Below, piece by piece: positions 1 through 4,870 of a stretch of 15,257 nucleotides of DNA. A model generated the notes under the pieces. That model was not told the DNA's origin. It searched no databases and saw only the letters and a program-made list of their open reading frames with translations. How positions within the stretch are numbered: the first letter of the stretch is position 1; each line of letters begins with the position of its first letter. Position numbers and translations under genes: made by a program. The stretch comes from Chitinophagaceae bacterium UBA4412 (lineage in GTDB: Bacteria; Bacteroidota; Bacteroidia; Chitinophagales; Chitinophagaceae): contig DGQO01000034.1 of NCBI GenBank assembly GCA_002400445.1, positions 13,344 through 28,600 on the forward strand, written 5' to 3'.

Positions 1-185
1 TCTACCGTACAGGTATACTTGCAGTTAGGGCATTTTGTCCATAATCCTTCGGGAGCATCCTTTTTATCTTTTGTGCTGGTTAGGATCCCTTTTTTGATGC
101 GCTTGAACCAGGAGGCTTTTGTTTCTCCTTCGGGTCCTGTTTCTTCGCCGGCAAGATTGGCGTAAAAATCTTCCTCTTGTATCAT
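1..185 (-). CDS. accD: Acetyl-CoA carboxylase carboxyltransferase subunit beta, N-terminal part
   Basis: This is the 5' end of a gene that leaves the window on the left; 61 codons are visible. AccD is the beta subunit of the cytoplasmic carboxyltransferase that moves the carboxyl group from carboxybiotin to acetyl-CoA, giving malonyl-CoA for fatty-acid synthesis. The translation starts MIQEEDFYANLAGEE, then shows the AccD N-terminal signature SWFKRIKKGI at about residues 26-35, followed by PEGLWTKCPNC, the first CxxC of the N-terminal zinc ribbon. The ATG at 185 is the first start in frame; an internal start nearer SWFKR would better match some shorter homologues. It lies 76 bp downstream of fba on the same strand, separated from it by a terminator-like hairpin. 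Identification rests on the N-terminal motif only, since the catalytic part is outside the window. Confidence 0.85.
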   Translation of the reverse strand, partial: MIQEEDFYANLAGEETGPEGETKASWFKRIKKGILTSTKDKKDAPEGLWTKCPNCKYTCTV

Positions 186-200
186 ATAAAGTATTTCAGC

Positions 201-232
201 AAAAAATGATCTTCCGGGTTACGAAAGATCAT
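201..232 (-). terminator. Intrinsic terminator-like hairpin between fba and accD
   Basis: Read on the minus strand, ATGATCTT and AAGATCAT form a perfect 8-bp stem around an 11-nt loop and run directly into six T residues. It lies 29 nt after the fba stop and ends about 15 nt before the accD ATG. It should end fba transcripts, or act as an attenuator for read-through into accD. The stem is AT-rich, so its strength is uncertain. Confidence 0.6.
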
Positions 233-261
233 CTCAAAAAATCGGTGTATTTAAATGATGT

Positions 262-1329
262 TTATGCGTTCCTGTTTATGCAATTTAAATCATCAAAAGC
301 AACTTCCAGTCTCTTTGCAAAAGTTTCTTCACCTGCACGTAACCAAACCCGTGGGTCATAGTACTTTTTATTAGGCTTTTCAGCGCCCTCAGGATTGCCC
401 AGTTGGCCCTGCAAATAAGCTTCATTTTTCTTATAATTTTCCAGGATACCTTCCCAGAAAGCCCACTGCAGATCAGTATCAATATTCATTTTGATAGCGC
501 CATAACCAATTGCCTCCCTAATTTGATGCTGAGGAGAACCGCTGCCGCCATGGAATACAAAGTAAACCGGCTTTTCGGCAGTATTGAATTCTTTTTGAAT
601 ATAAATCTGGCTGTTGTTTAGGATTTCCGGACGGAGTTCCACGTTGCCTGGCTTATACACACCGTGCACATTACCAAAAGCCGCAGCTACAGTAAATAAA
701 TTACCCACCTTGCTCAACTCTTTGTAAGCATAAGCCACATCCTGCGGTTGAGTATATAATTTATCGTTTTCAACATCACTGTTATCTACACCATCTTCTT
801 CACCGCCTGTAACACCAAGTTCAATCTCGATGCTCATACCAAGTGGAGCCATTCTTTTGTAGAAATTCACGGATGTCTGCACATTCTCTTCGATCGTTTC
901 CTCACTCAGGTCAAGCATGTGAGAACTAAATAGGGGCTGGCCCTTTTCTTTGAAATACTGCTCGCCGGCATCAAGCAATCCGCTAATCCAGGGCAACCAC
1001 TTCTTTGCAGCATGATCCGTGTGCAACACTACTGGCACGCCGTAGTACTTCGCTACATTATGAATATGCAAGGCACCGGATACGCCACCGGAGATATTGG
1101 CCTGAAGTTGATCATTTTTCATTCCCTTGCCTGCAATGAACTGCGCTCCGCCATTGCTAAACTGGATAATTACCGGGGAATTCACTTTAGCAGCCGTTTC
1201 AAGTACTGCGTTAATTGTATTTGTTCCAATGCAGTTTGCTGCAGGAATTGCAAATTTTTGCTCTTTGGCATCATTGTACAAGGCTGTAAGTTCCTCCCCA
1301 TGCAATACGCCCGCTCTGTATTTACTCAT
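262..1329 (-). CDS. fbaA: Class II fructose-bisphosphate aldolase
   Basis: This 355-residue zinc-dependent aldolase cleaves fructose-1,6-bisphosphate into dihydroxyacetone phosphate and glyceraldehyde-3-phosphate (and the reverse in gluconeogenesis) in the cytoplasm. The length matches the class IIA (E. coli FbaA) type. Visible motifs are LHTDHAAK at residues 102-109, with the catalytic Asp105 and zinc ligand His106; the ELGVTGGEEDGVDN loop with a metal-site Glu; NVHGVYKPGN with a metal-site His; and FHGGSGS with the third His and the phosphate-binding glycines, followed by the KMNIDTDLQ segment. The start MSKYRAGVLHG agrees with family N-termini, and a TAACTTTG -7 box lies 16 bp upstream. 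It is followed by accD and preceded by the BtuF-like gene, all on the minus strand. Confidence is very high. Confidence 0.98.
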   Translation of the reverse strand: MSKYRAGVLHGEELTALYNDAKEQKFAIPAANCIGTNTINAVLETAAKVNSPVIIQFSNGGAQFIAGKGMKNDQLQANISGGVSGALHIHNVAKYYGVPVVLHTDHAAKKWLPWISGLLDAGEQYFKEKGQPLFSSHMLDLSEETIEENVQTSVNFYKRMAPLGMSIEIELGVTGGEEDGVDNSDVENDKLYTQPQDVAYAYKELSKVGNLFTVAAAFGNVHGVYKPGNVELRPEILNNSQIYIQKEFNTAEKPVYFVFHGGSGSPQHQIREAIGYGAIKMNIDTDLQWAFWEGILENYKKNEAYLQGQLGNPEGAEKPNKKYYDPRVWLRAGEETFAKRLEVAFDDLNCINRNA

Positions 1330-1345
1330 ATATGATTGTTTTGTA

Positions 1346-1353
1346 CAAAGTTA
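1346..1353 (-). promoter_or_regulatory. Bacteroidetes-type -7 box of fba
   Basis: The minus strand reads TAACTTTG, an exact match to the Bacteroidetes TAnnTTTG -7 consensus, ending 16 nt before the fba ATG. Transcription would start about 10 nt before the start codon. No clear TTTG -33 box is visible at the right distance, so the call rests on the -7 box and its position. Confidence 0.5.
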
Positions 1354-1465
1354 CGTGAAATCTGCCCGAAGCTTTTACGAATCGGTACACCATGATGAAA
1401 GTCATTTCCTACACCCGCCAATTGTAATGCGGCAAACCTTTATCTCAAAGACTATTAGAAAGCAT

Positions 1466-2248
1466 CTACAGGATTGGTCCGTTTGGGCTGACATCTGTCA
1501 GTTGTTTAAAATAAGAAGGCGCAGCCAGGAGATGACTGCCATACCAGCTAAACATTTCGCCATCTACGAGCATGATTTTTACGCCTGGCAATTTTTCCAG
1601 GAAAAATTTGGCATGTTTTCCTGAAAATGGATAGGGTTCACTGCTCAATAGAAGCAAGTGAGGATTTGCCATACGAATTTGCTCAAAACTTATACTAGGA
1701 TACCGCTCCCGGTGCCCAAAAATGTTTACGAGACCGGCCCTGCGCAGCATGTCATGAATAAAAGTGTCGCCGCCTACAGTCATGAGCGGATCTTTCCAGA
1801 TTAAATAGCAGCAGGTGATAGTTGACTTGAGGTTAAGTAAAGCAGTAAATCTTTCTTCTATAGCAAGGCTTATCGCCTTTGCCTTCGTTAATGTGAAAGT
1901 GAGTTGACCAATTTCATTAATCATGGTAATGGCATCAGCCAGGTTATTTACATCGGTAAGCCATACAGGGCAATGCACGGCGATGGCGTCTACTTCTTCT
2001 TTTACGTTTTCTTCCTTATTTGCAATTACAAGATGAGGACGGAGCGCAATAATTTTTTCTACGTTTACATTTTTGGTGCCACCAATAATTTCTTTTTGCT
2101 GCCGTAATTCCAGTGGGTGCACGCAGAACTTTGTAATGCCAGAAAGCGCATTTTTTAAATTAAGTGACCATAAGAGTTCTGTAATAGAAGGTACCAGAGA
2201 AATGATGCGGGTTGGAGGCTCAGGTAACCTGGGAGAAGATAGAAACAT
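1466..2248 (-). CDS. BtuF/TroA-like helical-backbone metal receptor, no signal peptide
   Basis: This 260-residue protein belongs to the periplasmic-binding-protein-like family that includes BtuF and siderophore-binding proteins. Supporting segments are RIISLVPSITELLWSL at residues 14-29, GITKFCVHP, IGGTKNVNVEKIIALRPHLVIA, the central helix region, WKDPLMTVGGDTFIHDMLRRAG, and a C-terminal lobe with RMANPHLLLLSSEPYPF. Family members bind cobalamin or iron chelates for ABC import. The start MFLSSPRLPEPPTR has neither a hydrophobic signal sequence nor a lipobox, so as annotated it would stay in the cytoplasm, and no permease, ATPase or TonB receptor gene is next to it. Such orphan versions may act outside transport. 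The ATG lies only 15 nt after the poly-T of the upstream RNA unit A terminator. The ligand cannot be inferred from the sequence. Confidence 0.8.
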   Translation of the reverse strand: MFLSSPRLPEPPTRIISLVPSITELLWSLNLKNALSGITKFCVHPLELRQQKEIIGGTKNVNVEKIIALRPHLVIANKEENVKEEVDAIAVHCPVWLTDVNNLADAITMINEIGQLTFTLTKAKAISLAIEERFTALLNLKSTITCCYLIWKDPLMTVGGDTFIHDMLRRAGLVNIFGHRERYPSISFEQIRMANPHLLLLSSEPYPFSGKHAKFFLEKLPGVKIMLVDGEMFSWYGSHLLAAPSYFKQLTDVSPNGPIL

Positions 2249-2252
2249 CTTT

Positions 2253-2260
2253 CAAAACTA
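2253..2260 (-). promoter_or_regulatory. Possible -7 box before the BtuF-like gene
   Basis: The minus strand reads TAGTTTTG, matching TAnnTTTG, but it ends only 4 nt before the annotated ATG at 2248. Transcription from it would give a leaderless or nearly leaderless mRNA. The alternatives are that this match is chance and expression comes from read-through of RNA unit A, or that translation starts further in. Confidence 0.25.
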
Positions 2261-2263
2261 CCT

Positions 2264-2302
2264 CAAAATAAAAACTTCCACCTCTTTATGGAAGTGGAAG
2301 TT
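2264..2302 (-). terminator. Rho-independent terminator of RNA unit A with a competing upstream arm
   Basis: On the minus strand AACTTCCAC (2302-2294) pairs perfectly over 9 bp with GTGGAAGTT (2281-2273) across a 12-nt loop, and the second arm runs into TTTTTATTTT. Just upstream, GTGAAGTT at 2322-2315 can pair with the same first arm, with one bulged C, which would prevent terminator formation. The layout resembles an attenuator ahead of the BtuF-like gene. Confidence 0.7.
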
Positions 2303-2689
2303 CAATTGCCGATCAACTTCACAACGTTAATCGTTCAGGAAAAAAATTTACATTCTTAGGGGGCTAGAAGGTAAAATTAGTTGTTCCTGGTTTCAGTGTT
2401 TCGTTTTCCAGCCAGGGTACGGCTTTAATACATTGATGGTTTCTTCAGGGTTTTGGATCTTGGTTTTGTGCAGGTGGTTTATGTCTGCAAGGATATTGGG
2501 TTCTTTGTTTTTAAAGGATTTGGATCGGTTCGTTTATTCTAAAGGATAATTGGTAAAAGTAGAAGTTGACTGATATTGAATTTTACGGCTTTCTGCTCTT
2601 TCGAGATTCTTGGATATTGGAAAAACTCTTTTGGTTTTATCAGGATGTTTGGACAATGATTGATATTTAATCTCTATCAATCAACTTCT
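2264..2689 (-). ncRNA. Predicted structured noncoding RNA, copy A
   Basis: This is the promoter-distal copy of three related units, about 426 nt. The predicted 5' end begins with a 15-nt arm (2689-2675) that pairs, with one G-U, with 2575-2561. The enclosed loop contains CTC-GAAA-GAG, a GNRA-capped mini-hairpin (2605-2596). The 5' arm can instead form a local 8-bp hairpin, GATTGATA/TATCAATC (2682-2658). The A/C-rich, G-poor body carries CCAATATCC at 2620-2612 and 2499-2491 and CTGAAACCAGGA at 2396-2385, then the terminator. The promoter lies at 2694-2724. A 47-codon open stretch without ATG reaches a TGA near 2392; the A/C-rich composition can produce this by chance. No known RNA family is recognised. 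The RNA call comes from conserved boxes, pairing and terminators. Confidence 0.6.
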
Positions 2690-2693
2690 CACA

Positions 2694-2740
2694 CAAAGAT
2701 GCGATGATAATGAAGCCTAAACAAGAGCGGAATTGCTCTT
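2694..2740 (-). promoter_or_regulatory. Promoter of RNA copy A with overlapping palindrome
   Basis: The minus strand has CATCTTTG at 2701-2694 (one mismatch to TAnnTTTG), and TTG at 2724-2722 exactly 20 nt upstream. A perfect inverted repeat AAGAGC-N6-GCTCTT at 2723-2740 overlaps the -33 element and is preceded by an A-run on the minus strand. The palindrome could be an operator or, read on the plus strand where it runs into T residues, a terminator. Confidence 0.6.
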
Positions 2741-2745
2741 TTTTC

Positions 2746-3058
2746 CTGATGGAGTAATTACCCGTTTTATCGTAACAAGACGATAAATAGCAGGTTTAGT
2801 AAGGGGGAATCTACATCGTAAAAATACGTAACTCACTACCCAGTTTAGTCCTTCCTGGCTGCGCCAAAAACATTAAACGGAAGTATCAATTCCTCCAGAC
2901 TCCCGCCTGTGTTTTAATATCCAGGATATCATGGTTCATCTAAAAAGCAGAATGATATTCACTTTTGCGCTGCCGGGATGCTGGAACTTATTCAGCACTA
3001 CTACAAATAACATACAGGCCGGGCTTTGTTTCCATGCCTTTGAAATAGATAACCCGAT
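2746..3058. other. Spacer between RNA copies A and B
   Basis: About 310 bp lie between the palindrome of copy A and the terminator of copy B. No open frame of meaningful length was seen on either strand, and no strong similarity to the other spacer (about 3711-4186) beyond a shared GGCTGCG-CAAAA stretch near 2858 and 3915, which may be chance. A GATATCCTGGATATT-like imperfect repeat is visible near 2918. I see no assignable feature. Confidence 0.5.
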
Positions 3059-3110
3059 AAAATAAAAACTCCCAGGTGATCTGCAGAGCAGGGGACACTT
3101 GGGAGTTTTT
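3059..3110 (-). terminator. Rho-independent terminator of RNA copy B
   Basis: Arms 3064-3078 and 3096-3110 pair over 15 bp with one G-U (core ACTCCCAGGTG / CACTTGGGAGT), around a 17-nt loop. On the minus strand the stem runs into TTTTTATTTTAT; on the plus strand it also runs into T-rich sequence, so it could stop transcription in both directions. It is the strongest of the three unit terminators. Confidence 0.8.
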
Positions 3111-3335
3111 GTCTTTTTACCAAAGGGGGTTGGCCGTTTGGTTTTTCAGGAAAGGATTTTACGAGCTGATGATTGGTCAGCGGTAAATAAGTTTATCCTG
3201 GTTTCAGTTTAACGTCTTTCGCCTCCGGATAATCCGCAAAGGCATTTAGGATAATGAACTACGGGCAGTTTTCATTCGGTAACGGCTCGCTTAGCTGCTG
3301 GTATTGGCCAGCAAAAAACAGCTTGGCTATTCATC

Positions 3336-3477
3336 AGGATTGGATTGGGTTGCCATCGTCGCTTTTTATAGCATAGGCAGGGATATTGGTTTTTTCTGGT
3401 CTTCTCTAGGATCTGAATTCTGGGTGGCTATCATCGCTTTTAGGCATAAGCCGGATATTGGTTTTCGTTTTCTCTGG
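3336..3477. repeat. Tandem duplication of about 70 bp inside RNA copy B
   Basis: Two direct copies, 3336-3398 and 3408-3477, share on the plus strand AGGAT at the start, GCCATCGTCGCTTTT versus GGCTATCATCGCTTTT, GCATAGGCAG versus GCATAAGCC, GGATATTGGTTTT, and TCTGG at the end. A single related segment occurs in copy C (about 4396-4442), and a partial one near 3321. The duplicates have diverged, with indels not in multiples of three, so it is an old duplication within a noncoding segment. Confidence 0.65.
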
Positions 3478-3662
3478 GGATTGGATTTGGTCTGTTTGGT
3501 ATCGGTTCAGTGTAAATCTTTCAAAAAAATTAGAAGTTGACTGATATTGAATTTTACGGCTTTCTTCTCTTACGAGACTTTTTGGATATTGGAAAAACGC
3601 TTTTGATTTATCAGGATGTTTGGACAATGATTGATATTTTCTTTATCAATCAACTTCTGACA

Positions 3663-3709
3663 CAAAGATGAAGACAAATCAGTGCTCCCACAAGAGCATA
3701 TTTGCTATT
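3663..3709 (-). promoter_or_regulatory. Promoter of RNA copy B with overlapping palindrome
   Basis: The minus strand has CATCTTTG at 3670-3663 and TTG at 3693-3691, again with exactly 20 nt between them although the spacer sequence is unrelated to copies A and C. The overlapping palindrome (3692-3709) has one mismatch: AAGAGC-N6-GCTATT on the plus strand. The plus-strand T-run seen in A and C is broken here, which argues that the promoter, not a plus-strand terminator, is what is conserved. Confidence 0.6.
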
Positions 3710-3710
3710 T

Positions 3711-4186
3711 ATTTGTGGTAATGTATTTACGGTTCATATCGTATATCTCTTTACAAATCAATAGGAATATCCCTTATGGGTGTTGTAGTACTTCCACTAT
3801 ACGATATAGGGTTTTAGTGGGTCCACAATCAGTTGAATAGCCTGTAACCATTGCTGTGGTTGCCTTTCTTCATTTTAATGCCATAGTAGATTCCGGAAAC
3901 AGCAAAAACTTTTGGCTGCGGCAAAATCCCAGGGCAGTTAAAATTTTCCTTTAAAAGTTTATAGACAATTTAAGGTGACTGAAGAAAAACCTGAGAGAGA
4001 AGAACTATTTATGGGCAGGAATGCAGATATAAGGTAGCAAATCGGAAGAATTTCGGAGTAGCATCTGTTTAGGGAATTTAAGTGATCGTCAACGTTGAAT
4101 ATCTGACTTTTTGTATGCCCCTGGAGCAAAACAGTACAATCAAATGCAGTATTAAAATATCGAGTGAGAAGCAAGGCTTCAACCAT
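3711..4186. other. Spacer between RNA copies B and C
   Basis: About 475 bp between the palindrome of copy B and the terminator of copy C. On the minus strand an open frame of 75 codons runs from an ATG at 4186, immediately after the copy C poly-T, to 3959. Its product (MVEALLLTRYFN at the start, SSVTLNCL at the end) resembles nothing I recognise, has no upstream promoter match and may be chance. Near 3737-3808 there are inverted TATCGTATA/ATACGATAT-like motifs. Nothing else is supported. Confidence 0.4.
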
Positions 4187-4218
4187 AAAAAACTCCCGCA
4201 CTGTGAAGTAGCGGGAGT
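4187..4218 (-). terminator. Rho-independent terminator of RNA copy C
   Basis: On the minus strand ACTCCCGC (4218-4211) and GCGGGAGT (4199-4192) form a perfect, GC-rich 8-bp stem with an 11-nt loop, followed directly by six T residues. On the plus strand the stem is followed, after AA, by TTTTTT, so it may work both ways. A second small stem, CAACAT-TACG-ATGTTG, lies just upstream (4242-4227). Confidence 0.8.
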
Positions 4219-4633
4219 AATTTTTTCAACATCGTAATGTTGCATTCGCAGGACTTTTTCGGCTCACACTACAGGGTAGTATGAAAAATTTCTTCCTGGT
4301 TTCTGAGTTTCGCAGTAGGGTCAGGTACCGCAAAAGGTTGCACAGTTTTGAAAGGGTTGAGATTAGGATTAACCTGGAAAATTGTTTTTAACTGATTTGG
4401 CTATCATCGCTGGTAAGAGCATAAGCAGGGTCGTTTTACCCGGAACTGGATTTTTAATTGGCTTTTCTAAGGAACAAATATTTTCATTTAAAACTATTCA
4501 AAGAAAAAGAGAAGTTGACTGATATTGAATTTTATGGTTTTTCTCTTGTTACAGAGTTTTGGATATTGGAAACAACTTTTGGCTTTATCAGGATTTGGAT
4601 GGATTGATATTTAATCGATATCAATCAACTTCT
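4187..4633 (-). ncRNA. Predicted structured noncoding RNA, copy C (promoter-proximal)
   Basis: About 447 nt, nearest to the cystathionine beta-synthase gene. The closing stem pairs 4633-4619 with 4524-4510 (15 bp, one G-U) and is followed by CTTTTTCTTT. The alternative local hairpin is one pair longer here (GATTGATAT/ATATCAATC, 4626-4602). The inner mini-hairpin reads CTCT-GTAACA-AGAG (4556-4543): the pairing is kept although the bases differ from A and B. CCAATATCC occurs once (4569-4561), and the CTGAAACCAGGA block is CAGAAACCAGGA (4305-4294). The frame that is open in copy B has stop codons here, which argues against a protein. It is the most diverged copy, and the 20-nt promoter spacing is unchanged. 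Confidence 0.6.
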
Positions 4634-4637
4634 GATA

Positions 4638-4684
4638 CAAAGATGCACCCGTTTAAGACATTGGACAAGAGCGCATTTGCTCTT
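4638..4684 (-). promoter_or_regulatory. Promoter of RNA copy C with overlapping palindrome
   Basis: The minus strand has CATCTTTG at 4645-4638, then 20 nt, then TTG at 4668-4666. The palindrome AAGAGC-N6-GCTCTT spans 4667-4684 and overlaps the -33 TTG; on the plus strand it is followed by TTTTTT. The first base of the closing stem lies 5 nt after the -7 box, which fits a transcription start at or next to the stem. Confidence 0.6.
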
Positions 4685-4870
4685 TTTTCCGCTTAACAGA
4701 TTTACCATGCTACAAGTAGAAAGGCTATTTAAAGGCAGGTATCTTTCCTATTCAGGAGTAAGTAATTTTACTAAAAACTGTGTAGATCTATTTCATCTAA
4801 AAAATTAGGATGCATTTATAAATCCATTCTAATGAATTTGTTATACTTTTAACGTAAATTAACGAATTGT

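Larger units (their letters stand above)
3059..3658 (-). ncRNA. Predicted structured noncoding RNA, copy B (longest)
   Basis: This is the middle unit, about 600 nt. Its 5' arm 3658-3644 pairs with 3546-3532, 15 bp with one G-U, and the loop holds TCTC-GTAA-GAGA (3577-3566), the counterpart of the GNRA hairpin in copy A with changed but still pairing positions. The alternative local hairpin GATTGATA/TATCAATC is at 3651-3629. After the closing stem comes AATTTTTTT, so a short RNA of about 135 nt ending there is also possible. The body holds a tandem duplication of about 70 bp (3336-3398 and 3408-3477), CCAATATCC at 3592, 3461 and 3389, and CTGAAACCAGGA at 3207-3196. The duplication accounts for part of its extra length. 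A 73-residue reading frame crosses the closing stem (3627-3406); it is not kept in copies A or C because of single-base indels and stops. Confidence 0.6.

Noticed and set aside
1127..1624. 165-residue plus-strand frame across fba, the fba upstream gap and the BtuF-like gene
   Set aside because: It runs antisense to two clear genes and has no family features.
2303..2560. Cobalamin riboswitch in front of the BtuF-like gene
   Set aside because: No B12-box-like segment or matching core could be found; the sequence is instead a copy of the repeated RNA body.
2561..2689. The 124-129 bp segments with 15-bp inverted ends as MITE-type mobile elements
   Set aside because: There are no target-site duplications in any copy. 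Similarity continues past the right end into the promoter boxes at fixed distance and reappears in the left flank down to the terminators. A mobile element would show sharp ends.
3304..3540. 78-residue plus-strand frame within RNA copy B
   Set aside because: It is antisense to the predicted RNA, is built from the internal duplication and G/T-rich sequence, and has no counterpart in copies A or C.
3406..3627. 73-residue minus-strand frame in RNA copy B as a gene
   Set aside because: The frame spans both arms of the paired closing domain; the matching frames in copies A and C are shifted or stopped. Composition alone can explain the open frame.
3959..4201. 80-residue minus-strand frame after RNA copy C
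   Set aside because: The first ATG lies inside the terminator stem; even from the ATG at 4186 the product has no recognisable feature and no promoter. It is mentioned with the spacer only.
2264..4690. CRISPR array or retron
   Set aside because: Only three copies of hundreds of bases exist, without short regular repeats and spacers. No cas or reverse transcriptase gene is in the window.
4780..4830. Terminator of the cystathionine beta-synthase gene
   Set aside because: On the minus strand TTAG/CTAA and GAT/ATC before a T-run pair only with a 4-nt bulge; too weak to list.
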